DNA from: Shinisaurus crocodilurus
Taxonomy: Eukaryota > Chordata > Lepidosauria > Squamata > Shinisauridae
Length of the DNA: 64,000 bases
NCBI GenBank assembly: GCA_021292165.1
Contig: CM037877.1
Coordinates: 212,082,715 to 212,146,714, forward strand
Direction: 5' to 3'
Positions 1-11,345 of the stretch are shown here, in pieces. How positions within the stretch are numbered: the stretch's first letter is position 1; every line of letters starts with the position of its first letter. The notes beneath the pieces are model-generated. The model was not told where the DNA came from. It saw nothing but the letters and a program-made list of their open reading frames with translations, and did no database searches. The translations under genes were made by a program, and so were the position numbers.

Positions 1-37
1 TGGTGTTAGTTTTGACTGACCATCTTGTTATTTCCAG

Positions 38-153
38 CCAGGTTTGGAGATGGCTTGTACGATTCCTACATGAGAATAGATCAGATTAGATATTCTGAGC
101 CTACAAAAGAAGAATGCACCCCTTCTGGACTTCCTTCACTGGGGAGACCTAAT
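38..153 (+). CDS. DYRK3: DYRK3 internal coding exon (N-terminal region)
   Basis: The exon is bounded by a pyrimidine-rich acceptor ending in ttatttccag at 37 and a donor gtaagt at 154. The first two bases complete a codon begun in the upstream exon, which lies outside the window; 40-153 then encodes 38 residues with no stop. The reading begins RFGDGLYDSYMRID and ends GRPN, and it joins in phase 0 to the terminal exon at 13711 ([10 protein letters not shown]). The order matches the low-complexity N-terminal segment of vertebrate DYRK3, where a short G-D-G-x-Y-D motif precedes the last coding exon; this is family knowledge recalled, not searched. The segment lies ahead of the kinase domain, in the region associated with condensate localisation in mammals. 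It is too short to stand out as an ORF and was recognised from splice signals and frame continuity. The assignment depends on the downstream exon. Confidence 0.88.
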
Positions 154-562
154 GTAAGTAATTTTAAGCTTCTGGGATTCTGTTACTGATGGTACAACAC
201 AAACAGATAAATTTTATAACTGGATCCATTAACAAAGCAGGATATTATTACAGCTGTATCAGTTAAGAAGGCAGTAATAAAGCATTGTATTTTGTACTGA
301 CTTTTCCTAGGCTTTTCAGCATGATCAAGAATGTTACCTAATAACATGATGAAACTCATGATGTGTGTGTGTTTTGTCAATAACTCATTCCTGGCCTAAC
401 AAGTACAGCCTTGCAAATATGTTTTCTGGGGGTAGTCACCCACCTGCTGTTCTGCTTGCCTTAGTGCTTCCCTTCTCCCCTCCCCCATTGTAGCATAGCC
501 TATGAAGGTGTTCCTGGTGTTAGAAATGGCCTGGTAACTGCACCAGACATGCCCAGGTAGAT

Positions 563-721
563 TTCATAGATCATAGAGTTGGAAGGAGCCTACAAGGCTA
601 TCGAGTCCAACCCCCTGCTCAATGCAGGAAACTAGAGGAGGGGTCTCCCATCCAAGTAATAGCCAGGCCTGACCCTGCTTAGCTTTCCACACTCAGACAA
701 GCTGAGCCAGCGTGAGCCACA
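563..721 (-). mobile_element. 5S rRNA-derived SINE with CR1-like tail, copy 1
   Basis: Read on the minus strand, it starts with a 5S-like head: ctgtggctcacgctggctca, then a segment with AAGCTAAGCAGGGTC, the 5S internal A-box region, then GGATGGGAGACC of the C-box region. It continues into a CR1-type tail (ctgcattgagcagggggttg) and ends in gatctatgaa. A pol III internal promoter is therefore present in outline. It lies antisense in the DYRK3 intron. Confidence 0.85.
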
Positions 722-1431
722 GAGAGAGCAGCCTTAGCATCTCCTGGCAAGTGAACTGAATTGAGAAGCCCCACAACTCTCCCCACCTCTGGGCAGCCAG
801 TACACCTAGCACTTTAGAAGTGAAACCTCATCACTTGGTGTTTTTCCTTTCCCTTTCCCCCACTTTTCTGTGTATAACTTACTGTATATTACGCACAATG
901 TATATAATAATAAGTGCAACCTCATTAGCCACTGGTCCCTTCTTCCCTAGTCAAGCCAGCCAGCTGAATACAACAAAACGAATGGTTGCATGAAAAACAT
1001 ATGAATATTTACTTTAGAATATACCAGACTGAAATAAAAACAATAGCAGTGAATCCTTCTCCCGTTGGGGAAGAAGCAAGCAATGGAGATTAAGACTGGC
1101 CATTGCATTCACTCTCTCTTTGTGAGTCAGAAGTGAGAGAAATCACACTACAGCACTCCACTGTGTTTATCTTGATGGCTGTGGCTGCTACATTTGTACT
1201 CAGTGCTTACACAGGAGTACCAGGGCTGTGCCTGTGTCTCCAGACATTTTTACTTGTAACTGGTAAGTAGGCAAGTGCCTAATTACAGGGCAGAACAAGT
1301 ATCTTTCTGTTTATGTCCAACAAGTATTGTTTCTGTGGTATCTTTATTTAAATGAAGCAGTTTTTTCATGTGCTCACTATCAAACAAGAATGCTATTTAT
1401 ATAGGGAATGCTAGTGTTTTCTGCCACAGGT

Positions 1432-1611
1432 CTGTGGCTTATGCTGGCTCAGCTTGTCTGAGTGTGGAAAGCTAAGCAGGGTCAGGCCTGGTTGTTACTT
1501 GGATGGGAGACCCCTCCTCTAGTTTCCTGCATTGAGCAGGGGGTTGGACTCGATAGCCTTGTAGGCTCCTTCCAACTCTATAATCTATGAAAACTTTCTA
1601 TGAATTCTATT
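1432..1611 (+). mobile_element. 5S rRNA-derived SINE with CR1-like tail, copy 2
   Basis: Same structure as the copy at 563-721, in sense orientation: 5S-like A-box stretch AAGCTAAGCAGGGTC, then ACTTGGATGGGAGACC, then the CR1-like tail, ending in taatctatga and an irregular ctatgaattctat tail. It differs from the other copies by scattered substitutions (gtctgagtgtgg against gtctgagcgtgg), so it is a separate insertion rather than a segmental duplication. Confidence 0.85.
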
Positions 1612-2052
1612 TTTGTAGAAATGATAGATGTCTTAATCAGAGTCTTATATCTTTTTGAACTAGCTGAAGTGGCTTGGTTGGGTTGCAGCAATGATATCCA
1701 GCTGTGGCAACTATCTTAACAGTAAGATGCACTGTAAATACTTTCTAGCAAGGCGGGGGGGATTCTATTCTGAGTGAAACCAAAGCTTGTCTGCATAGTT
1801 TGATCAATGAGAGTAAAAACTGACATGTACAATTCTATCCTTCTGTCATGCTATGATCGCTTACTGGAAACTTGTAGCTAAAAGCCAGAGGGAAGAAATG
1901 GATAAGAATGTGGCAAAGATATCTGAAAACAAATACCTTGGGTCAGATCATGCCTGTTATAAACTGGTGTCTGTCAGATAACAGGCCAACACTGATAAGG
2001 GGGGGAAAGTGGACAAAATTCAAGTGTGTGCTCTTATATTTAGAATGAATTC

Positions 2053-2078
2053 ATATATATATATATATATATATATAT
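2053..2078. repeat. (AT)13 microsatellite
   Basis: An uninterrupted AT dinucleotide run in the DYRK3 intron, likely polymorphic in length. Confidence 0.95.
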
Positions 2079-2164
2079 GGGAATACTGTCATGTTTTCCT
2101 ATAGATAAGCCATTAAATCAGGAATTTTTAGCTTGTCAAGTGTTTCTGATGCAGTCCTCAGTAC

Positions 2165-2262
2165 TTCTGAGACTGCAATCCTGTACACACATGTGGGAGT
2201 AAGTATCATTGAAATCAGTGGTACTTACTTCTGAGTAAGCATACATATACGTAAAGGCATTA
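2165..2262. mobile_element. Short palindromic MITE (TAA-target type, gcaatcct family)
   Basis: It starts ctgcaatcctgtacacac. Its centre contains gtaagtatcattgaaatcag followed by the inverted form tggtacttacttctgag, giving a hairpin. The same layout recurs near 2505-2600, 17277-17366, 25374-25470 and 36440-36530. The 17277 copy has TAA on both sides, which fits a PIF/Harbinger-type MITE. This copy is diverged and its ends are approximate. Confidence 0.55.
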
Positions 2263-4372
2263 GCATGATTAGCACAACTGAAAGTGAGAAATCTGGAAAT
2301 TGTTCAAATCACCATGCTATTTGTCTTTCTACCATTATAAATAAGGTTTTGAAGGAGGAAAAAAAGATGAAAATGCACAGTATCTTCTCTCAATGTGAGC
2401 ATTATATGGTGAAATAAACATTCTTATATATATTTAGTGTACATTCTTATATGTATTCAGTGATTTAAAAAAGGTTCATACTGCATATTTTCAAAACCAA
2501 CAGTTGGTCTCTAATGCCGCAGTGTCAACATACTAAGGAGTAAGTCCATTGTACTTATAGTGGAACCCTAAGCATATTTACTCAGAAGTTGGTATTGCAA
2601 TATTTAGGGGAGAAATCAGTTTACGTTTCTAGCATATATTGGGAGCATTCAAAAAGCTCTTAATGCTGACCTGAACAACACACCACATGTGTTGTCAATC
2701 AATTATTTTGGCTGCTAACAGCTAGTCTATCTATGAGCTGACTAAAGTATGTGGTACAGCTTTTGCAAGAGGAAGTGTTAGAAGCAGGGTGACAGGTTAC
2801 TCTGAAGTCATCTGATTGGAAATGGAATATGAAGTTAAAATTGTAATGTGGGTCAGTCTGCCAAAAGTCATCAGATCGTTATCCAGCTGATTGTTCTACT
2901 TGAGGGAGGACCCTTCATATCCCAGCTGTCCAAATTCAGTCAGGCTACCAGAGCTGAATAACAAAATTTAGAATTCTAACCATGTGCAAAACGTCTTGAT
3001 AGATGGTTGCAGTGGGGTGAAAGGTGGTTCCTAGCTTCCCTATCAACCAGAGCCAAACTCCCTGTATTGGAAGAGAGGCTTAGCAGAACTATGCCAGCTG
3101 GAGTGCCTTTGGATTTGGCAGATATTCCCTGTATTGCCAATGTTGTATTGGCACCAGGGTTATACTGGTGTAACATCATGGATTCACCAGCACATCTCCA
3201 TTATAGCATGACATCCCACCAGCACAGGAACCAAAAGTAGATAATGTTGGGCTAGGAGCAAGCTTAGTCTGAATCCTAAACTCTCTCAGCCCCAGTTCCT
3301 GGTCCCTACGCCAGTGACAATGACAACAATTGTACTGACGAAAGAGGTGATACAAGATAAAACAATCCCACTGAACTTAATGACGTGTCAAAATACACTG
3401 CCCCCTTCACCTCCCGGTCCACCCACAACATCATAATGGAGCATAAAATTCAGATTTGCAGCATGCCAAGAGCAGATTATAAACCCCTGGTGGGGAACTA
3501 TAACTCAGATAGGGCACTCTCTGGCTTCATGTGATGGGAACAATAGAGAAGGGGTACTTTGCACAAACAGCCTTGCCTCCAAACATAGATAGGAAGAGCA
3601 GGGTGCTAACACTTGTCTTCTCAGAACCTGTTCAGCTACCCTACCTCATGACTCTTCACACAAACAAGCAACTGGAATTTCTATTCCATTAATACGACTA
3701 GGGGTGCAAGACCAAAACACTCCATGCAGGTAAGTAAAGGGAGGGAGGAAGATATGATGCATCATAGTATGCTTGCTATAAAGGTCTCCGATGTCTTCAC
3801 ACACACACTCAAACAAACACACACACACGTCAACTCTGTATTGGATAACCATTCTTCCTCACTCAGCAGCTAGTAGCAATGTCCCTTACACAGGGGATGC
3901 AAAGATAAGTATGCACCATGCAGAAAGTGGAGGGACCTAGTGGCCATGAACCCCCACATGAAGGTAAGCTCCCTGTTTATGAATGCCAGGTGCTTCTTTT
4001 GATCCCTTTTGGAGACCGGGATCGCAGCCTGGTTACAGAACAAATATCTGCTGCATGCAGAGTTTGACTGCAACTCCCTACAGAGGATGGGTAAATATTG
4101 TCTTGGTTACTACAATCCATTCCCTGACAGGGGTGGGGGTTGAGGGAAAGGCACCGGAGGAGCACCTAGGTGGCAGCACTCTCACTTACATGCTTACAAA
4201 TACCTACTGAGCATCTAGATCTGGGAAATTGTGTTGCAGCTGCTCACTACTATCCATGTGTGTCTTTTGGCTCTCCATTGGCAGACCTCCCAACAGGTGC
4301 AGTGACAAGGATGGTCCTTAGTCCCAGCAGCATGCAGATCAAGTGAAGCTTGCATCATGGCCAGCAACAGGC

Positions 4373-4541
4373 CTGTGGCTTACGCTGGCTCAGCTTGTCT
4401 GAGCGTGGAAAGCTAAGCAGGGTCAAGCCTGGTTATTACTTGGATGGGAGACCCCTCCTCTAGTTTCCTGCATTGAGCAGGGGGTTGGACTCGATAGCCT
4501 TGTAGGCTCCTTCCAACTCTATGATCTATGAAATCTATGAA
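4373..4541 (+). mobile_element. 5S rRNA-derived SINE with CR1-like tail, copy 3
   Basis: The best-preserved copy in the window. The head ctgtggcttacgctggctca leads into AAGCTAAGCAGGGTC and TTACTTGGATGGGAGACC, both matching internal 5S rRNA sequence. The linker cctcctctagtttcctgc is followed by the CR1 3' consensus ending ctatgatctatgaaatctat. Sense orientation in the DYRK3 intron. Confidence 0.88.
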
Positions 4542-5849
4542 ACAGTAACCAGACTGATTCTGGCTGTTCCTCTCTGAGGTTGCCAACCTTCATGTTTAAA
4601 TGGGGAGCTGTATCCTTGTAATCTCAGTGAAGCCATACCCAGCGTGGAGATGGAACAGTGTGCAAACAGCACCTTCTACATTGCTGTCTGTCATGCAGTG
4701 GTTAAAGGTGCACAAGCACTGCTGGGGCAAGAAGGTTGGCAACCCCACCTATGTGTCTTTCTTTCAGAAGCCACTCCATCTCTGATGGTGTTTATTAAAC
4801 ACAACCACTTTGTCACAGCCATTGTTTGTTTGTTACTGCTGTGGAACAGATAGAACTCGGGTGGGTGGAAGTGATTCCTTTCTCACCTGAGGGTGGGACT
4901 TTGAATGGTGTAGGGAGCAGGGATGTCTTTGCTACCAGGGATCAGGATCTGCACCTCCTCTGGCCACTTGAGCTTCAGTGAGAGTAAGGCGGGCAGCCTG
5001 CTGCCCTGATAAATGAGGCAGTGATTTGGGAGGTGGAGGAGTTAATGAGCAGGGCTGGGCAAACAAACATGGGGGAATGTATGTCTAGATGGGTCAGCTG
5101 ATGCAAAAGGCAAGCTTTGTCATATGAGAGCCAGGCAATTGGCCCATGCAGCCCTCCCTCTCACTGGCTCTGACACTGCGCTCTTCCAGTGCAACTTCAC
5201 ATCTAGGGCTTAAACCTAGAACCTCCTGCCTGTGAGACCTGTGCTGTTCTGCTGGGCTAGGGCTCGTAGGAACATCAGAAGCTGCCTTATACCAGTCAGA
5301 TTGTTGGTCCATCTAATTTAGTATTGTCTGCTTGGATTGGCAGTGTCTGCCCTGGGTGTAAGAATGGATTTTCTCAGTTCTACCTGGGAATAGCAGGGAT
5401 TGAAATGGAGGCCCTCAGTAGGCAAAGCATGTGCTCTGCCTCTGAGCTATGGCCCTTCCTTATCCTCATTTAACCCCCTTGGCCCTGTTGTGTGTCTGGG
5501 TCTGTGGGCTGGTGGCTGCAGAAGAAAATGTAACTTCCTGCCTAGTACTAGGGCTGTGTTGTCAGCTGCTCTGTAGAGTGTACAGTTCAGTCCTACCTGC
5601 TCCCCCCTTTTTGTTTCTGACATACCCGACTGCTGCTGGCAAGGATGCAGAAGGTGTGGCCTTGCTTTTACCATCCCCCTGGTAGGACTTAAAGCTGCCT
5701 CACCTGTTTTGTATCCTGGAGCTCTATGCTGTAACTTATCTGGGTGGTTCTGCTGTATTGCCAGTTCTTGCTTCCCTCTTACATAGTCGAAATCATGAAT
5801 TTATTACAGGATGTTTGTCTCCATTCTATCCTAACCAGCATGTTTACGG

Positions 5850-6370
5850 AGGCTTATAATATTTTAAAAACAAGACAAGACAAAATGACTAAAATCATTA
5901 AAGTCTAATAAAATGAATTAACATCAGAGTAAACCTACTAAGAAATAAAGCAGGGAGACTAAAATGATCAAGCAGAAGGCAAGCCAAATGCATGCTTAAA
6001 GAGGAAAGTCTTCACCTGGTGGCAGAAGGCCAATAAGAGAAGGACTGAGGCAAATCTCTTGGGGAGAGATTTTTAGTGTTCTGGTTTTCAGCATGAATCA
6101 GTGCAAAGGAGGTTTACTGCATGCATGTGTGTGTGGGGGGGGGGGGGGGGTTCCCTGTTCCCATGTTCCCATCAACCACATTCACCCCAAAGGTGGGGCA
6201 TACAGAAGGATCTCTCCACTGGAATGCAGGGGATGGGCAGGATCATTTAACTGGGGTGGTCTGCTAAGGTGTCCCTAAACCATTTGGGGCTTTAAAGATG
6301 ACCAGCACCGTGAATTGTGACTGGAAATGAAAAAGCAACTGGTAAAGCCTGTACAAAGGCAGGGTGACAT
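5850..6370 (-). mobile_element. Decayed LINE 3' region, antisense (L2-like, unclassified)
   Basis: A characteristic layout shared with 18080-18185, 38411-38875, 46013-47410 and 59803-60072: on the + strand an A-rich stretch of short AAAATACAA-like words, then phrases such as gaggaaagtcttcacctggt and ggggctttaaagatgaccag. No intact coding is left. A 16-base G run at 6135-6150 interrupts it. The family is inferred from recurrence inside the window, not from a database. Confidence 0.45.
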
Positions 6371-6551
6371 CTTCCCTCAAACTGACTTTAGTTAGCAGCC
6401 TCGTGGCTTAATTTCTGACTAGCTATGAGTAAGCATGCTGTGTGTGAGTGGTATAAAGGGATTTCTGAAGGTTCTTAGTAGCTGGATTCTTGTTGCCTTC
6501 ACCACAGTGGCTCATTCAGTGGAGAATGCTGTGGTGTTCCTGTGTTTAGGG

Positions 6552-6689
6552 CAGGGGTGGGCAACTTGTGGCCTTCCAGATGTTGCTGGACTGCAACTCC
6601 CACCAACCCTAGCCAGCATGGCCAATGGTGAGGGAGGATGGGAGTTGCAGCTCAACAACATCAGGAGGGCCACAAGTTGCCCACCCCTG
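6552..6689. mobile_element. hAT-like palindromic MITE (CAGGGGTGGGCAAC termini)
   Basis: The termini are inverted copies: CAGGGGTGGGCAACTTGTGG at the left, with its reverse complement ending at 6689. The flanking octamers gtttaggg and gtctatgg match at 6 of 8 positions, consistent with an old 8-bp target duplication. It has no coding capacity. 44627-44975 and 56330-56609 share the terminal motif. Confidence 0.8.
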
Positions 6690-6954
6690 GTCTATGGGGT
6701 TGTCCAGTAAGGAGAGAGAGTGTGTGTGGATAACGTCATTGAAGCATCTGCCTGTTGTCATGTGTGGATTGGCTCACTCCAGAATTGGCTAATGGTGAGG
6801 GTCTCATCTGATTGCTCTATTATGTGTGTGTGCTAGTGTTGCCATGGACCCAAGGGAGAGTGACTGATGGTGTTACTCTGTTCTGTAGTTTGTGCTACTG
6901 TTATTTTTTTCTCTCAACTTCTGTTCTGCGATTGCATAGGATCCCAACTAAGTT

Positions 6955-7362
6955 TTTTCTGCCTCAACGTGCGTAGGTTTGCGCATGGCTGGCTGGGGAA
7001 TGCTGGGAGTTGTAGGACTCCCCCCCCCCTCCAAACACGCGTAGGATTGCATCCTAAAACCATTTAAAACCAAAACACAGAAACAGCATGGTAAATAATT
7101 AAAACATTGGAGCCCCAGCTAGCTTAAAATACCTTTCCCTTCCCTCCCTCCTCCCTGGTTGCTGGAAATAACTGCTTTCAGGGGGCCAAGCCCCCCAAGC
7201 CAAGCCGAGGGCCTGCCAAACAGCTGATCCATAGCGCCAAACAGCTGATCCTTCGCCCAGCTGTTTGGCGGGCCCCGTGGCTTGGCCTCGCTCCATAAGA
7301 TGCACAGACATTTCCCCCTATTTTGGGGGGGGGGTGCGTCTTATGGAGCGAAAAATACGGTC
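6955..7362 (-). repeat. Composite DNA-repeat segment, partly shared in inverted form with about 55260-55490
   Basis: About 230 bases (6955-7188) are nearly identical, in reverse complement, to 55260-55490, including gagccccagctagcttaaaa and the gaatgctgggagttgtagga MITE core. The rest (7190-7362) contains short inverted copies of gccaaacagctgatcc and ends in a hairpin of ctccataagatgca and tgcgtcttatggagcgaaaa. The terminal motif accgtatttttcgctccata on the minus strand looks like the end of a DNA transposon; the family was not identified. Confidence 0.55.
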
Positions 7363-9520
7363 AATGTTTGGAACTTGTAATCCTTCTTCCTTATACTTTT
7401 CCTGTAAAGTATTCATGGCCACCCGTGGTTTAAGTTCATTCCAAATAAAAGCTGTTAACATTTTTTGCCATTCTTTCAATTTTTCTTTTTTAATCAATAT
7501 AGGCACTGCCTTCATTATAAAAAGAATCCTTGGTAGAATATTCATTTTAATGGTTGCTATTTTACCCATCCATGAAAGTTTAAGTTTAGACCATGTTTTT
7601 AAATTGGTATATTTTTAAATAGCTTATAATAATTATCCTGTTCCCATTTTTTTATATCCCCCGATATGTATATTCCTACACATTTCACTCCCCGTTGTTG
7701 CCAATTAATTTAGAATTGTTTGGTTATTTGTTGTTGTTGGGTTTCAGAGCAATTTACTCCCAGATCCTCTGTTTTGTTCTTATTAATTTTATAACCTGAA
7801 ATTTCACCATATTTCCCCAGCTCGTCAATTATAGCTGGGTTTGACTGTTAAGGATTTTGGACAGTCAGTAATATATCATCTGCATATAATGCTACCGTAT
7901 AGTTTTCTTCTCTTGTCTTTTATACCTATAATTCTCTGACTTGATCTCAGACTAATTTCTAAGGGTTCTATACTTATTAAGAATAATAGAGCTGATAGAG
8001 GGCAACCTTGTCTGGTTCCCCGGCCTAGGGCTATACGACAAGTTTTTTGGATACTATATGTTATTGTGGCCCTAGGCTTCTCATATATAGTCTGTATGAA
8101 ATTTACAAATTTATTATCAAAGCCCAAAGCAAGTAAAATTTGGACTAAATACCTTCTTTCTACCCTATTATAAGCTTTTTCTGCATTGAGAAAAATAAAG
8201 GCTACCGATATTTCTCTTTTCTTACAACATTCCAGCAGAGATAGGGCCCTTTTCATATTGTCCATCAATAATCGTTTGGGGACGAAACCTGTCTGGTCAG
8301 AGTGGATCAATTCTGCTATAAAGGTGTTTATTGTAGAATTCAGTATGGCCATAAAAATATGTAATCCTGGTTTTAATAACGAGATGGGTCTATAAAGTGA
8401 AAGTAGGGTTGGATCTTACCCTTTTTTATGGCTCAATATAATTCTTGCTTCATTCCATGAATCTGGTTTCACAACTGTTGTGAGGATAAAATGGAGAGGA
8501 GGATTATGTAAGCCGCCTTGGGTTCCTTTCAGGAAAAAAGGCGGGGTATAAATATAATAAATAGATAAATAAATAAACTCTTTCTAACCATTCATTAAAT
8601 AGTATTTCCAGTTTACTAACTAGTAGCTCTTCCATCTTTTTACACAGTTCCGCTGGTATACCATCTACTCCAGGAGTTTTATTTGTTCTTGCTTTCCTTA
8701 TCACATCCTTAATTTCTCTACTTATTTTTGTGGTTTAATATCTGGTTATCTTCGTTTGCTACTTTTGGAAGTTTAGGTTTAGCTAAATACTTCTTTATAT
8801 TGGAAAAAGTCCGGTTGTTCTGATGTATATAATTTAGCAAAGTACCGAACTAATTCTTCCATTGATTGGCTGTTTGCTAAAGTTTTCCTTTCCTCAATAA
8901 ATATCATACCTATTTGCTGTCTTTCCTGCTCACCTCTTAGGTAATTAGCTAATAGCTTATCTGCCTTATTTGATTTTTCAAAGTATTTCTGTCTGGTAAA
9001 GTGTAGGGATCTTTCTGCTTGTCTTGTATCTGTTATAGTTAATGTTCCCTTATTATTTTTTTGTAGTTCTTCAAACACTTTAGCATTCAAAGTCTCCTTA
9101 TGGTGGTTCTCTAAACCTTTTACCTTATCAGTTAATATAGCTCTATGTCTGTTTCTCTTCTTCTTTATAAAGGCTTCTATGCTTATGATCTGCCCTTTCA
9201 AATACACCTTCATGGCATCCCACACCATACATATATCTAGTACCTCTCCATTTAAATTTATTTGAAAAAACTCATGTAGTACCTCTTTAATATGCTGAAT
9301 AACCTCTTCATCCCTCAGCAAACCATCTCCCTGTTCCCTTCTGCTGTTTATACCACGTCATTTCCATCCAAATTGGTGCATGATCTAAAATCCCAATAAT
9401 ACCTATCTCACATTTCCTAATCCTAGCCGTTAGTCTCTTAGAGCAATATATACCATCTGTCCTTGAATAAGTGTGGTATGGTGTGGAAAAAAAGGTAAAA
9501 CCATCTTTGCCCGTCCCTCC
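7363..9520 (-). pseudogene. L1 LINE ORF2 fragment, inactivated, with a nested Sauria SINE
   Basis: Minus-strand pieces in several frames give the order of L1 ORF2. An endonuclease C-terminal segment (YSRTDGIYCSKRL, then ILDHAPIWMEM) lies near 9350-9500. A linker with YFAKLYTSEQPDFF is near 8800. RT motifs follow: NKTPGVDGIPAELCK near 8660, FIFLNAEKAYNRVE and GTRQGCPLSALLFLI at 8000-8200, and a C-terminal KMNILPRILFIMKAVPI near 7500. Stops and frame breaks are scattered throughout. The first block of the endonuclease and the 3' UTR/poly(A) are missing; loss of the 3' end is unusual for an L1 insertion and suggests later rearrangement at 7363. Confidence 0.85.
8466..8577 (+). mobile_element. 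Sauria SINE, 5'-truncated, inside the L1
   Basis: The segment runs tgttgtgaggataaaatgga, then gtaagccgccttgggttcct, then ggcggggtataaatataata and ends with aaat repeats. This is the 3' half of the tRNA-derived Sauria SINE. It splits the antisense L1 RT region between about 8460 and 8580, so it inserted later. Confidence 0.85.
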
Positions 9521-9929
9521 AGCAGCTGCCGTCTCTCTCCACCTCCTCCACTTGGCGATTAGGCTGCGCTGTACCACCCTGCCCCCTCCCGCCTACCAAT
9601 TTAAATAAGTGTATGCCCTGAACACAGCTCTGGACTGGCTCTCTCACACACCCTGAGGGAGGGGTTGGGGGATAGAGAGGGGGGCAAGAGAGGGGGTAAA
9701 AGTGGCAACCAAAACTTCTGCTGGTTATTGGAAGCAAGGTGCATCAAAGCATGGAGCGGGTCGTTGGCTCAGGCCAGCCCGGACATTCAACCCCCAAGCG
9801 GAGCACCTGGGTATGCTGGTGTACGTTCTTAGTTGCTAGGTTAGCCTAGTGTATACTCTCTGATGTTAGCTTAGAACAGCGTAGATTCTTGGTTGTTATT
9901 TTGTGGTTCTGACTGTGTGTAACAAGGTA

Positions 9930-10186
9930 CAGTAATACCTTGGATTGCAAGTAACTTGGTCTGAGCGTTTTGCAAGACAAGCAAATTTTTAAAATAAAAT
10001 TTGACTTGATAAACAAGCAGCGTCTTGCAATACAACTGTAGGGATGTAACTGCTCGCCTCGAGCGGGCATAGCGGGCCGAAATTGGCCCCGCTCACACCC
10101 GCCAGAGACTCGCTTTGATATAAGAGTGTTTTGGATTACAAGCACGGTTCCGGAATGAATTATGCTTGCAATCCAAGGTATTACTG
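9930..10186. mobile_element. Tigger/mariner-like MITE with perfect 22-bp inverted termini
   Basis: It begins CAGTAATACCTTGGATTGCA and ends with the exact reverse complement. TA dinucleotides flank both sides (9928-9929 and 10187-10188), the target duplication expected of Tc1/mariner transposases. Internal phrases such as ttttgcaagacaagcaaatt resemble Tigger-type elements. There is no transposase ORF. The centre is GC-rich (gcgggccgaaattggccccg). Confidence 0.9.
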
Positions 10187-11261
10187 TACTTCCTCTTGTC
10201 AGTTTCACTCCCCTTATCTCCCTTTCCAATTTGTACTTGTTTACTATTCAATAAACTCTCTTTCCCTTTCTATTGAAGAGTAGTTTCGCTTTGATTCAGT
10301 GCTAAATTCCAGTGTTCATGCGGAACTCCCGTTTTTGCAGGAAAGGACCGGTGGTGGTCCTTCACACTATCAATGTCTGGAAAAACAAATAAGAAACAAC
10401 ATTGTTTTTGAACAAATAAAAAAAAATATTTTGTTGCTTATTTGGTGCCAAACAACCCATGAGCAATCTCACTGTTCTGGGTTCATACATAACGACAAAC
10501 CATAGTTTAAACAGCCCAGAAAGTTACCATTGTTGAATTAATTCTTTTCAAACTGAGATCGGTCTCCTTGTTATGCATTGGGCAATATTACATTGAAAGC
10601 ATATTTCTAGTTCTCTTGGATGGTTATTAACTGTAGTTACATAGACTAGATCGGGCAGTTAAGCAGATGGCTAGTCTGGCTACTAATTATAGTCTTAAAA
10701 CATGTGTTTTAAATGGGGCCTTCAAGGCCCATTGGCATGCTTGGATGCCTTTTTGGCAGTTCTGGGTTAGAAAGCAACACAAAACAGATGTTCTGTCAAA
10801 GACTTTTTAAATTGTAGTTTGTTCAGGAGAGAAGTACCATTAGGCCACAGTACCATTAGGCCACTGTGCTAAGAAATGGGTGGATGTTAAAAGGTGGATT
10901 AATATTTTATAGAAGTTGAAGATCTTAGTTAATCCCTTTCTCTTCTCTTTTTCTCCTCACCCCCTCCTCGCTCAAGGGAAATGAGTGGATAATGGGAGCT
11001 GGGCAGAGATTGGCATAGCGGGTGGAATTGTTGCTTGAAATTAGGAAGCACGTGCAAATGCCATATTCAGAGCAGTGCAGAGAAATGAGAGGTGGAGCCT
11101 TTCCCAAGCTAGTACCTTCTGTGAGAATTGTCTGTTTGTGTGGTGTGTGTTTTCTGTGTTCAACCAAAAGACTAATAATTCAGGATGCAATCCTACGCAT
11201 GCTGGCTGGGGAATGCTGGGAGTTGTAGGACTTTTTTCCTGTCTAAACATGTCCTTAGTTT

Positions 11262-11345
11262 TTTTTAGTATTACATTTATGAATTGCCCATCTGGCCGGT
11301 CACCCAGCCACCCTGGGCGATGTACAGCTAGTCTTCTACAAAAAT
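11262..11345 (-). mobile_element. LINE tail fragment (gcccatctggccgg family)
   Basis: The + strand reads gaattgcccatctggccggt and caccctgggcgatgtacagc, closely similar to the start of the longer element at 59803-60072. It is only a short 3' piece. Just upstream, 11178-11240 is half of a gaatgctgggagttgtagga MITE. Confidence 0.5.

Noticed and set aside
4373..4541. 5S rRNA gene or pseudogene
   Set aside because: The 5S-like part is truncated and fused to a CR1 tail in several dispersed copies, which makes it a SINE rather than a 5S gene.
10190..10330. Retroviral LTR suggested by caataaactctctttccc
   Set aside because: No matching second LTR, target duplication, primer binding site or coding region was found; one poly(A)-like phrase is not enough.
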